Shown here one piece after another: positions 1 to 7,548 of a stretch of DNA of 64,000 nucleotides. The notes below the pieces were generated by a model. It saw only the letters and a program-made list of their open reading frames with translations. It made no database searches and had not been told where the DNA came from. Origin of the DNA: Bacteroidota bacterium (GTDB taxonomy: Bacteria > Bacteroidota > Bacteroidia > Cytophagales > Cyclobacteriaceae); NCBI GenBank assembly GCA_018266055.1, contig JAFDYT010000008.1, positions 152,862-216,861 of the forward strand, given 5' to 3'. Made by a program: the position numbers and the translations under genes. Position 1 is the first letter of the stretch. Each line of letters begins with the position of its first letter.

Positions 1-252
1 TTAATACACCTTTCCTCTGGAGAAAAACAATTGTTAATTATTCTTGGACAGGGCCTACTTCAGGAAAACAATAGTCACGTTTATATTGCTGATGAGCCAG
101 AATTATCTCTTCATGTTGAATGGCAAGAAAAATTGGTAAGTAGTCTTAAAAATGTTAACCCTAATTCACAAATAATATTTGCAACTCATTCGCCTGATAT
201 TGTTGGTAGATTTAGCGAGTCTGTAATTAAGGTGGAGGAGGCGATAAAATGA
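1..252 (+). CDS. ABC/AAA ATPase C-terminal fragment (AriA-like, PARIS system), cut by window start
   Basis: The reading frame is open from base 1, so the 5' part lies outside the window. The 83 visible residues carry an ABC signature (LSSGEKQ, residues 4-10), a Walker B strand ending in the DEPE acid pair (VYIADEPE), the downstream LSLH motif and the switch histidine in ATHSPD. This is the C-terminal nucleotide-binding lobe of an OLD/AAA_15/AAA_21-type ATPase. The stop overlaps the next start as ATGA, so the two genes are translationally coupled. The downstream gene is a DUF4435 protein, and ATPase plus DUF4435 is the composition of the anti-phage PARIS system (AriA+AriB), in which the ATPase senses phage anti-restriction proteins. 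Any SMC/OLD-like ATPase would show the same motifs, so the AriA assignment rests on the neighbour. Confidence 0.75.
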   Translation, partial: LIHLSSGEKQLLIILGQGLLQENNSHVYIADEPELSLHVEWQEKLVSSLKNVNPNSQIIFATHSPDIVGRFSESVIKVEEAIK

Positions 253-1139
253 GTGGATTTAGAAGAACAATTGGCGGCCTTAGTAATCAACATTTATTTT
301 TTAACGTTGATTTGATAGTGTTTGTAGAGGGTGGCAGCATGCAATTCAATAAAGAACAAGTTTATGCTGGCAGATATTCTGATGATACTGAGGACATAAT
401 TTTTTGGGATAATATTTTTAAAAAATTTAGGCCTGACCTGAAAATTAAATTTAAATCAATTGGCTCAAAAAAAACCATCAGTGATATAGTTTTGGATTTA
501 ATTGAAGGAGAATTAAAGACAGTTATGGTTGCTATGGATAGCGAGTTTGATGAATTGTTGAATAGAAAAACTGAGTACCCTGGTATTTTTTATACTTATG
601 GTTATAGCTGGGAAAATGATGTTTGGAATCAGGATGTTATAAAAGCTATTATTGAAGAGTTAACTGCTGTAAAAATTGAAAACCAGGACATTGAAAATAA
701 TTTTAATGATTTTTTAGATAAGATTAAAGTAGCTGTTTATGCTGATGCTTATTTATTCAAGGATAATTCTTCGTTTTTCAATAGAAAAAAAGGCCTAATG
801 TTTTGTGTTGATTGTGACCCTGTTGATTTACCTTTAGTTCAATCGATAAAGATTGACGATAAATTCAATGAAAAAGGAATTACAAAAAGAAAGGCAATGA
901 GGTATGGCAACAAAATGGGCATTAATACTTTACAATTTTGCTACGGACATTTGCTTGCAGATTATTGCTGTCTAGTGGTTCACCATTATTTAAAAAAGAG
1001 GCATTCATTGACGAATTTATCAAATGCAATAATATATAGAATGAGCATTAAAAAACATTTTGACCTCAGATTTGATGGTAGCAACTTGCATGCATATTAC
1101 TCAGATCAGTTTAAAAAAATTGGAACTAACCCCAACTAG
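249..1139 (+). CDS. DUF4435 Toprim-like effector (AriB-like, PARIS system)
   Basis: This 296-aa protein matches the layout of DUF4435 proteins. A hydrophobic strand runs into an invariant-looking Glu (LIVFVEGG, Glu27), and about 70 residues later comes an acidic strand end (VMVAMDSEFDE, Asp97/Glu99/Asp101), the Glu plus DxD-type arrangement of a Toprim nuclease. An aromatic/acidic block (YSWENDVWN) follows at 119-127. In the studied E. coli PARIS system AriB is released by AriA and acts as a Toprim tRNA nuclease; the equivalent Glu lies near residue 26, which fits Glu27 here. The gene overlaps the ATPase gene by 4 bp. Its stop codon sits at the left edge of an R1 repeat. Function in phage defence is inferred from family and context. 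Confidence 0.68.
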   Translation: MSGFRRTIGGLSNQHLFFNVDLIVFVEGGSMQFNKEQVYAGRYSDDTEDIIFWDNIFKKFRPDLKIKFKSIGSKKTISDIVLDLIEGELKTVMVAMDSEFDELLNRKTEYPGIFYTYGYSWENDVWNQDVIKAIIEELTAVKIENQDIENNFNDFLDKIKVAVYADAYLFKDNSSFFNRKKGLMFCVDCDPVDLPLVQSIKIDDKFNEKGITKRKAMRYGNKMGINTLQFCYGHLLADYCCLVVHHYLKKRHSLTNLSNAIIYRMSIKKHFDLRFDGSNLHAYYSDQFKKIGTNPN

Positions 1140-1293
1140 CGCAAGTCTTAAGCAAGTGCACGTGCATGAGCGTGACTTATGCCTTTATCACCACTCTTTA
1201 CATCCGTTGATTAAGCTGTTTCAAAATGGTACCTTGGCAAAGCGTAAAAGGTATATGCAATATTGCATTGAGCTGGATGTTATGTGCAAGTTT
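1136..1293. repeat. R1 dispersed repeat, copy A (near full length)
   Basis: This copy starts with CTAGCGCAAGTCTTAAGCAA and runs through the shared body GTTGATTAAGCTGTTTCAAA to a 3' end resembling GGATGTTRTG. The left ~50 bases hold an imperfect dyad (GCGCAAGTC against GACTTRTGC). It begins inside the stop codon of the DUF4435 gene and ends about 25 bp before the next gene. Other copies lie at 1845, 3496, 4207, 5021, 5902, 6304, 33532 and 33948. Confidence 0.85.
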
Positions 1294-1317
1294 GCCGACT
1301 ATTAGATAAAACAAAAT

Positions 1318-1833
1318 ATGAGACGACTGATTATCATTTGCTTCTCTCTTTCTTTATTTGCTTGCGGGCAACGAGAAAATAAATCGACTTCTAATTTAAA
1401 TGCAGAGCCAGACAGTGTTTCTCATATTCAATTTGATCCTGACGGATATTATTATTCCAAGGACACATTGAGATATAAACAATATGAATTAGGACGGAGC
1501 GCTTTAGATTTTTTTATCATTGACACAAAGTCAAAAGACAAATTTAAGAGACGCCCAAAGGACTCGGTTTTTATAGCGGTAAATTTTCGTGACACTATTA
1601 CTAACACGGAGATCAGAATTAAAACAACAGATTTTTTAATAACTAAGGACACATTAGCTCTTCAATTTCACGACAATCAAATAGGGAACATACTAGTTAT
1701 CGGGCATTTTACTGGTAACAAGGGACCGTATTATGATAATGTTGAAGTTTTTAAAACGATCGTCTTAAAAGCAAAATTAATTTTCAAGGACACTACTTTC
1801 GTGACAGACTTTACATGGTGGGAAGGGGATTAA
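1318..1833 (+). CDS. Small lipoprotein of unknown function
   Basis: The 171-aa product begins with a short basic segment, a hydrophobic stretch and a lipobox ending at Cys16 (SLFAC), so it should be a lipid-anchored envelope protein. The mature part is Asp/Lys-rich with beta-strand-like alternation and no domain I recognise. Its middle (SALDFFIIDTKSKDKF and the following VAVNFRD-type strands) suggests a small beta-rich fold. It lies between R1 copies A and B with no operon partner, and its AT-rich codon use matches the neighbouring island genes, not the downstream core genes. Function unknown. Confidence 0.75.
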   Translation: MRRLIIICFSLSLFACGQRENKSTSNLNAEPDSVSHIQFDPDGYYYSKDTLRYKQYELGRSALDFFIIDTKSKDKFKRRPKDSVFIAVNFRDTITNTEIRIKTTDFLITKDTLALQFHDNQIGNILVIGHFTGNKGPYYDNVEVFKTIVLKAKLIFKDTTFVTDFTWWEGD

Positions 1834-1844
1834 AAAAAGATACA

Positions 1845-1881
1845 CTAGCGCAAGTCCTAAGTAGGTGCGAAATTTACCAGC
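1845..1881. repeat. R1 dispersed repeat, copy B (left end only)
   Basis: Only the left end is present: CTAGCGCAAGTCCTAAGTAG followed by GTGCG. The copy then runs directly into the start of the next lipoprotein gene. It appears truncated relative to copies A, C, F and H. Confidence 0.6.
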
Positions 1882-2667
1882 ATGAAAAGAATATTTACCG
1901 TTGCAATTTTAATACTCGTTGTTTCGTGCAGACAAAGACAAAATGAAAAGCTAATTGCGGACTCTGTAACGACAGACAAGGCCACAACTTCAACTGTTAA
2001 ATTCCACGACAATTCAGTGGAGGTTAATGAATCGGACACAGTTTTAGTGGGGAACTATTCATTAGTTTTTCAACCTACTGACAGTATAGAAATGTCTGAC
2101 ATTTTTGAGGACTTGGCTTTACGCAAACAAATGACAGACTCAATTGGGAACTGGCATGAGAAAATTATTTTCTTAGAGAAATACTTGTTAGGAAAATATC
2201 CAAAGTTCTTTGATGCGGACAAAAAGACGTTGACATTATTTCTCGAAGATGGTAAAGAATTGAAGTTACCCAAATGGGACTCTGTAAACCAGGTGGGCTA
2301 TAATTTTGGTGCTTACTTGCCATCTATTGACTACTATTTGATTTATGTTCCATGGTATGAGGGAAGTGGTTTATTGTTAGTAAACAGACGCAATGGATTT
2401 AAAAAAGAAATAATTGGTGAACCCTATTTTTTAACAAAATCAAAAAGGATATTGACGATAAACTCAGATCTGTATGCAGGTTATACCGACAATGGAATTG
2501 AACTGCTTTCGATTTCTGGTGACACTATTAAATCTGAATTTAAACTCATAGTTAAGAATTGGGGACCGACAGGTGCACGCTGGCTAACAGAGAACAAAAT
2601 TGTTATTGAGAAAGAATATTTTGATCCAAAAATGGGTAAGAAATATTCGTTGGTCACTATTGAATAG
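1882..2667 (+). CDS. Lipoprotein of unknown function
   Basis: The 261-aa product starts with a lysine/arginine n-region, a hydrophobic core and a lipobox VVSC (Cys16), predicting export and lipid anchoring. After a low-complexity spacer the mature part contains a helical acidic segment (about 70-110) and then beta-rich blade-like stretches with YYLIYVPWYEGSGLLLV and a GYTDNGIELLSISGD segment, reminiscent of WD/beta-propeller or NHL-like blades but too few to call. It sits alone between R1 copy B and a hairpin at about 2680-2705. Function unknown. Confidence 0.75.
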   Translation: MKRIFTVAILILVVSCRQRQNEKLIADSVTTDKATTSTVKFHDNSVEVNESDTVLVGNYSLVFQPTDSIEMSDIFEDLALRKQMTDSIGNWHEKIIFLEKYLLGKYPKFFDADKKTLTLFLEDGKELKLPKWDSVNQVGYNFGAYLPSIDYYLIYVPWYEGSGLLLVNRRNGFKKEIIGEPYFLTKSKRILTINSDLYAGYTDNGIELLSISGDTIKSEFKLIVKNWGPTGARWLTENKIVIEKEYFDPKMGKKYSLVTIE

Positions 2668-2735
2668 TTCACCTTAGTCAAGTGTGCGAACATAAACGCA
2701 CACCAACTAACGGCAACCACAAAAAAAGATGAACC

Positions 2736-3434
2736 ATGAGATATAGAATTTTAATTGTTGGACTCCTAATGACTTTGTTTTCATGTGGAAGTATGCTGAC
2801 AGAGAATGAAAGCAAAGCAATTGACGAAGTGCTTGATTTCTTTGGTGGATTCTGCAAGTATTCAATTGGTGCATCGGCATCAACCGAGGATGGAAGTAAG
2901 AAATATTTTGAGCTGGAATTAAGCCAAAGTAAAGCGTTGGAAAAGTACAAAAACAGCAAAGAAATAGTTACCTCTAAGCTATGCTACATCTTTTTTAACA
3001 AACTGAGCGACGAGGAGAAGCAAAATTATACGCACATTCGGGGAACTCTACTTTATGATAATGGCGAAAAATTCAGCCATGATTATTCAATAAAGGAGTT
3101 GGAACTGGTGAAAAATAAAATACCTATTGTTGACAAGGTAGTGGCGTTAATTAAGAATAAAAACTTCAAGGAATTGAAGGGCATGTTAAACGACCAGTCA
3201 ACATTAAGATATGACAAGAATGAATTGCTGACCAATATTGAAAAACTGGATCCTGAATTTGGCAATGTCACGGAGTATCGTCTTTTCGGTTTTAGATTAT
3301 CTAATGCCGGTAACAACCAAGTACTGAAAATTTATGGAGTAGTACTGCGCGACAAGAGCAACCATGAATTAAGTATCTACCTTGATCCTAATGCAAAAAA
3401 TGATGAAATTCTTAAATTGGATTATCAACTTTAG
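2736..3434 (+). CDS. Lipoprotein of unknown function
   Basis: The 232-aa product has a type II signal peptide with lipobox LFSC (Cys17). The mature chain is Lys/Glu-rich. Its first half (about 25-125) carries an alpha/beta pattern with EFSHDYSIKELE-like strands. The second half (about 130-232) begins with a helical DKVVALIKNKNFKELKGML segment and ends with paired beta strands, so a two-domain periplasmic protein is likely. The upstream spacer contains a dyad with arms GTGTGCG and CGCACAC that resembles the left part of R1. No recognised family; function unknown. Confidence 0.72.
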   Translation: MRYRILIVGLLMTLFSCGSMLTENESKAIDEVLDFFGGFCKYSIGASASTEDGSKKYFELELSQSKALEKYKNSKEIVTSKLCYIFFNKLSDEEKQNYTHIRGTLLYDNGEKFSHDYSIKELELVKNKIPIVDKVVALIKNKNFKELKGMLNDQSTLRYDKNELLTNIEKLDPEFGNVTEYRLFGFRLSNAGNNQVLKIYGVVLRDKSNHELSIYLDPNAKNDEILKLDYQL

Positions 3435-3495
3435 CAACCTAACGCTATCGTTGGACGCCTAATAAACAATCTTTGCCCTTTGGTTTGTAACCGAG

Positions 3496-3650
3496 CTGGC
3501 GCAAGTCTTAGGCCAGTGCGTAAGGCATGAGCGTGACTTGTGCCTTTGTCACCATTCTTTAAGTCCTTTGATTAAGCTGTTTCAAAATACTAACTTGGTG
3601 AAGGCTATGGAGGTATGTGCAATAGGTGAATAGCGATGGAAGTTATTGAG
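3496..3650. repeat. R1 dispersed repeat, copy C
   Basis: This copy begins CTGGCGCAAGTCTTAGGCCA, contains GCATGAGCGTGACTTGTGCC and then TTTGATTAAGCTGTTTCAAA, and ends shortly before the next gene. It is essentially full length. It fills the 227-bp gap between two unrelated orphan genes, together with a short dyad-rich stretch (ACCTAACGC/GTTGGAC) at about 3440-3462. Confidence 0.82.
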
Positions 3651-3661
3651 CAATTATTTTT

Positions 3662-4126
3662 ATGAAGACTTCACGTACTAAACTTCGGTTATCATTAATT
3701 CTTGGATTGGTTATTCTGACATCTTTTACGTCTACTGAAAAATTAACAGGACAATTCAGATATTATAAATCAGACGGTCGACATGGACACTACGGACTAA
3801 TAAAAGTAAACGGTGACAACCTCAAAGTTATTCATTGGGCATCTAACTTCTTTTACCCGACAAAGCTTCAGATTAATGGACATATAAGTGCTGAACTTGA
3901 CTCAATTGTTTTTACCCCAAAGACTATCGAGTTCTATAGAAGGATAGACACAGGAAAAAAGACGAAATATAAAAAAATCAAATGCAGTTGTAATGACAAT
4001 GGACTCAGTAAGATTGACAAGGAAAATGAATGGTATATTATCAAATCATGTGACAAGAGAAAATATTATCTCCATGCGGACACATTAATTGAGGCAAATA
4101 CTAATTTTAAATATATACGAGACTGA
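3662..4126 (+). CDS. Secreted protein of unknown function
   Basis: The 154-aa product has a basic n-region and a hydrophobic core (LSLILGLVILTSFTS) predicting a Sec signal peptide, with cleavage probably near residue 25 and no lipobox Cys. The mature part is short, basic and beta-rich (GQFRYYKSDGRHGHYG, then LKVIHWASNFFYPTKLQING) with three cysteines (KCSCND and KSCDK), which could form a disulfide or bind metal. It is an isolated gene between R1 copies C and D. No family recognised; function unknown. Confidence 0.65.
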   Translation: MKTSRTKLRLSLILGLVILTSFTSTEKLTGQFRYYKSDGRHGHYGLIKVNGDNLKVIHWASNFFYPTKLQINGHISAELDSIVFTPKTIEFYRRIDTGKKTKYKKIKCSCNDNGLSKIDKENEWYIIKSCDKRKYYLHADTLIEANTNFKYIRD

Positions 4127-4206
4127 AATTCAGCGCCAGGCAAAATCATGAGATCAGTTTTCAAGACCTTCTGGACTATCACAATCATGGCCTAATTAAT
4201 TTCTCA

Positions 4207-4465
4207 CTAGTGCAGGTCTTATGCAAGTGCGCGAGCCATGAGCGTGACTGTGCCTTTGTCAGCCACTCTTTGGATGCTTACAAAAGCTGCATCGCAGCGT
4301 CATGTGTATAGCAACGAAAATAAAAACACAACCAGCTCCGAAGGAGCGGAATAACATGGCCAATACACTCAATTGTATTTTTATATCTTATTTGCCGTAA
4401 AAGGGTAAAGCTGATCAGCCATCGGTGCACGTCTTAGGCAAGTGCGCCAGGCATGTGTATGGCTT
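4207..4465. repeat. R1 copy D fused to REP-like hairpin module M1 and a short R1 remnant
   Basis: R1 left end (CTAGTGCAGGTCTTATGCAA) runs to the CTCTTT body and is then replaced at 4268 by a hairpin module. The module contains GCTGCATCGCAGC, CATGTGTATAGCAA, GCTCCGAAGGAGC and CTGATCAGCCATCGGTG. A second short R1 left end (CACGTCTTAGGCAAGTGCGC) follows at about 4428-4450. The 340-bp gene-free stretch 4127-4467 therefore consists almost entirely of repeats. The same R1-to-module junction recurs at 5965. Confidence 0.8.
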
Positions 4466-4467
4466 GC

Positions 4468-4950
4468 TTAATCTCGATCATCACAATCGAGTTGAGGATT
4501 TACAAGAGTGCGAAAGTCAGTAATCACCGTTGTTGCATTTTCCGAACTATATACTCTTCCTAAGAATGAATTAAAGTAATTATCGTTGTCATAGACCATT
4601 TTAACCTGAGCTGAACCTTTATTGTTCCTGTTTATAAAGACAACTATAATGACCTTAATTTTTTCATTACTACAGTTGGTGAAGTACCTGCCGCAGAAAT
4701 AGGGTCTGTCAATCGCATATTCATTTGAAAAATCTCTTTCCTGATTTGGATTATGGTGATTGTATTCTTCTAAGGCAGTTATAGCATATTTGCGTGTAAC
4801 ATCGTGGTCAAATTCAAATTCATTTCCTTCATCGGCTATTATTTTAGAATAGCTATTATCGAGGTTACTTGTCTCGGAATCACTTTTCTTTGAGCATCCG
4901 ATAATGAGTGTTAATATTAGGCTAATAAAAAATTTACTATTCGTTATCAT
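4468..4950 (-). CDS. Small lipoprotein of unknown function
   Basis: The 160-aa product carries a signal peptide with lipobox LIIGC (Cys19) followed by KKSDSE, typical of an outer-membrane-directed Bacteroidota lipoprotein. The mature domain is acidic and contains one strand-rich core (IKVIIVVFINRNNKGSAQVK) and two cysteines in YFCGRYFTNCS. It is on the opposite strand from its island neighbours, which fits independent single-gene units better than an operon. No family recognised. Confidence 0.7.
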   Translation of the reverse strand: MITNSKFFISLILTLIIGCSKKSDSETSNLDNSYSKIIADEGNEFEFDHDVTRKYAITALEEYNHHNPNQERDFSNEYAIDRPYFCGRYFTNCSNEKIKVIIVVFINRNNKGSAQVKMVYDNDNYFNSFLGRVYSSENATTVITDFRTLVNPQLDCDDRD

Positions 4951-5020
4951 ACTGGAAGTTTAAAGTAAAGATTGAAAACAAAACCTTGTGAAGCAAAGCC
5001 ATAAATATATATTACTCTAA

Positions 5021-5180
5021 CTAGCGCAAGTCTTAAGCAAGTTCACGATGCAAGCGAGTGACTTGTGCTTTGTCACCACTCTTTAAGTCCGTTGATTAAG
5101 CTGTTTCAAAATACTAACTTGGTGAAGGTAATAAAGGAGATTTGCAATAGGTGCAAGTCGCCAAACGTTGTGGCAAATTG
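5021..5180. repeat. R1 dispersed repeat, copy F (near full length)
   Basis: It begins CTAGCGCAAGTCTTAAGCAA, contains CCGTTGATTAAGCTGTTTCA and ends near CCAAACGTTGTGGCAA. It fills most of the 273-bp divergent gap between the minus-strand lipoprotein and the next plus-strand gene. Confidence 0.82.
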
Positions 5181-5223
5181 AGCCGGACAGTTTAGTTGAC
5201 TAAAATTTAATAGGCAAATAAGA

Positions 5224-5583
5224 TTGAAAGAACTAACCGACTTTTTGGGAAGAATTCCAGCGATTAAGAAACCCGTATCAAGTGGGACATTTGACAATGG
5301 ACTTTGGTGGACAAAGTTTTCGATCGACATAAACCACGAACTTGCATGGAGGGTTGTTCAGGAACTGGGGCACATTGTGAATTACCTTTCGATTGAAGAA
5401 CGACTACCGACAGTATTCTACCCGGTTTCTCCCCCATCTTATTTAAACGGTGGACCAGAGGAATTTTTGTCGTGGGTGATAGAATCAACAGATAAAGAAT
5501 TTGAACCCGTGACCTTGAAAGAATGGTTTGAAGCAAGACTACCTTCTGTTGACGATTTGGAAGGATGGAACCTGGATGAGTGA
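5224..5583 (+). CDS. Small cytoplasmic protein of unknown function (TTG start)
   Basis: The 119-aa acidic protein has no signal peptide or membrane segment. It shows a compact alpha/beta pattern rich in tryptophan (GLWWTKFSIDI, HELAWRVVQELGHIVNYLS, FLSWVIES, LKEWFEARLP) and ends in an acidic DDLEGWNLDE tail. The frame opens after a stop at 5197-5199 and the only standard-class start is TTG at 5224; there is no ATG. I recognise no function, but the clear helix/strand alternation suggests a real folded protein and not a chance frame. It sits alone between R1 copies F and G. Confidence 0.6.
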   Translation: MKELTDFLGRIPAIKKPVSSGTFDNGLWWTKFSIDINHELAWRVVQELGHIVNYLSIEERLPTVFYPVSPPSYLNGGPEEFLSWVIESTDKEFEPVTLKEWFEARLPSVDDLEGWNLDE

Positions 5584-5699
5584 AGTGCATCCACCTCGTT
5601 ATTGTTGGTCTCCGACTACAATCTTAAAACAAAACATTGGACAAACCAGGTCATGAAATTTAAATGGCCAATTCTTATCCTTGGACTGATCGAGGGTAA

Positions 5700-6366
5700 A
5701 ACTGATCAGCCATCGGTGGTATTGTTGAAATGATATGAAATTGATTTTACAATGGAATATAATTTTTGAGTGTTATTGATGCCGCTCCGATGGAGCTTGG
5801 TTTTTTCTCCTTTGTTTGCTATACACATGGTGCACCGCTGGTGCTTAAAAGGATGACAAATGAGCAAAAATAATTCTGACCATGCCGAAACATAACCATA
5901 TCTGGCGCAAGTCTTAGGCAAGTGTGTGAGCATGAGCGTGACGTGTGCCTTTGTCACCGCTCTTTGGATGCTTACAGAAGCTGCATCGCAGCGTCATGTG
6001 TATAGCAACGAAAATAAAAACACAACCAGCTCCGAAGGAGCGGAATAACATGGCCAATACACTCAATTGTATTTTCACGTCGTATTTGCCGTAAAAGGGT
6101 AAAGCTGATCAGCCATCGGTGGAATTGTTGAAACAATATGAAATTGATTTTACGATGAAACATATTTTTGAGTGTGATTGATGCCGCTCCGATGGAGCTT
6201 GGTTTTTTCTCCTTTGTTTGCTATACACATGGCGCACCGCTGGTGCTTAAAAGGATGACAAATGAGCAACAATAATTCTGACCATGCCGAAACATAACCA
6301 TATCTGGCGCAAGTCTTAGGCAAGTGTGTGAGCATGAGCGTGACGTGTGCCTTTGTCACCGCTCTT
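5700..6366. repeat. Composite repeat block: REP-like modules M2, M1', M2' with R1 copies G and H, tandemly duplicated at ~404 bp
   Basis: This gene-free block is made of repeats. A ~265-bp segment at 5700-5965 recurs at 6104-6366 with only scattered mismatches. Each copy contains CTGATCAGCCATCGGTGG, hairpin GCTCCGATGGAGC, the anchor TTGCTATACACATG, hairpin GCACCGCTGGTGC and then an R1 left end (CTGGCGCAAGTCTTAGGCAA at 5902 and 6304). Between them lies an M1 module (5965-6117) matching 4268-4422. All open frames inside are repeat artefacts. With 5584-5699 (no feature seen) and the R1 H tail, this accounts for the stretch 5584-6490. Confidence 0.85.
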
Positions 6367-6460
6367 TTAAGTCCGTTGATTAAGCTGTTTCAAAATACTA
6401 CCTTGGTGAGGGCAATGGAGGTATGTGCAATGGTGCATGTAGCCGGATGTTGTGGCGATG
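6304..6460. repeat. R1 dispersed repeat, copy H (near full length)
   Basis: This is the best full-length example: CTGGCGCAAGTCTTAGGCAA at the left, CCGTTGATTAAGCTGTTTCA in the body and GCCGGATGTTGTGGCGATG at the right end. It ends about 30 bp before the CPBP protease gene, whose in-frame upstream extension into the repeat (start at 6452) is probably not translated. Confidence 0.85.
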
Positions 6461-6490
6461 CTGCTTGGCATCTCAATTAATAAAAACTAC

Positions 6491-7333
6491 ATGAACAAGT
6501 CATTTTATAAATCTCAAGTTGCAAAGATTGTCTTTTTGTTTCTGAGTTTTGTGATGACTACTTTTATTCTTGGCGGTTTTATTTTGAATGGATTACTTCG
6601 AATTCCATCCCAAATAGCAAATGTTGTAGTTATTGTCGCCATCCTATTGATCACATGGAAAGCGTATAAAAAAGAAGGAAAAAATCTTTCGGAATTGGGG
6701 TTAAGCGTAAACGCCAGAAACATTGGCTTTGCCATTTTAGGGATGTTTATCGGCGGACTTTTTATCATTTCACTTGTTTATATAATTGCTTTTGTAAAAG
6801 GTTATCCAGTCGTTTTCAATTCAACTTTTAATGGTTGGTATGTAATCAGCGGACTTTGGTTGCTGCTTCCCACAGTAATACTTGAAGAATTAGCGTTCAG
6901 AGGAATTTGCTTTAAAAAAACCATTGAAATTTCAACTGTCGTAAATGCAAACTTAATTTTTACAACATTATTCATTTTATCTCATTGGATAAATTTGGGT
7001 GCATTTGGTAATCCCATGGCAATGACTATTCTATTGATTACGGGCTTAGGACATTTGCTTTATGCGACAGCTTTTTTAAAAGCTAAAACACTGTACTTCC
7101 CAATTGGAATTCATCTTGGAAACAATTGGGTTAATTTATTCGTTTTTTCAAACTTAGACATTAATGACCCAACAAAAGGACAGGTAAAACCGTCTTTGAT
7201 AAACGTAGTTGGTGATGGGAAACTACCTTTGTTTAATGGACAATTTATATTGGTAACAGCGATAACCGCACTGCTTTTCGTTTTTTTTATTCTGGCAATT
7301 GGTAAATGGACACCTAACAAGCAATTGACATGA
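6491..7333 (+). CDS. CPBP family intramembrane metalloprotease
   Basis: The protein has about eight membrane segments and the CPBP (Abi/CAAX) catalytic signature: EELAFRG, with the glutamate pair and Arg of motif 1, at about residues 137-143; a later SHW histidine in motif 2; and HLGNNW in motif 3. These are proposed glutamate/histidine-based intramembrane proteases used in prenyl-protein processing or in bacteriocin self-immunity. I chose the ATG at 6491 (MNKSFYKSQ) over 6452 because the longer version would begin inside repeat R1. It is flanked by R1 copy H and belongs to the AT-rich island. Substrate unknown; an immunity or toxin-processing role is only a guess. Confidence 0.85.
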   Translation: MNKSFYKSQVAKIVFLFLSFVMTTFILGGFILNGLLRIPSQIANVVVIVAILLITWKAYKKEGKNLSELGLSVNARNIGFAILGMFIGGLFIISLVYIIAFVKGYPVVFNSTFNGWYVISGLWLLLPTVILEELAFRGICFKKTIEISTVVNANLIFTTLFILSHWINLGAFGNPMAMTILLITGLGHLLYATAFLKAKTLYFPIGIHLGNNWVNLFVFSNLDINDPTKGQVKPSLINVVGDGKLPLFNGQFILVTAITALLFVFFILAIGKWTPNKQLT

Positions 7334-7548
7334 TAATAATGCACAACAGCTACCACAGGGCTTTTTGCAAGTTGGGCATGACGCGAACCTGCCCTTGGTC
7401 TGTGTGTTACCGATCAATAATTGAAACCTAGTTAGCGGTACGAACCACGAACCAGCAACAAAATCCAGTCCATAAGCATCCCGTTGGACGTATTTAGCGG
7501 TGCCAGTCGCCCGTTTTGCCTTATTTTTGCCTCACTAAAACTCCCGCC

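Noticed and set aside
1060-1305. 81-aa open frame overlapping the end of the DUF4435 gene
   Set aside because: It lies mostly in the R1 repeat and overlaps the real gene in another frame; the sequence is not protein-like.
3435-3470. Classical integron attC site (ACCTAAC and GTTGGAC present)
   Set aside because: The two motifs are only 6 bp apart, far too close for an attC, and no integrase is present.
5706-6359. Three 60-83 aa frames in the repeat block
   Set aside because: Two of them are near-identical copies created by the duplicated repeat, and they lie over hairpins and R1 ends.
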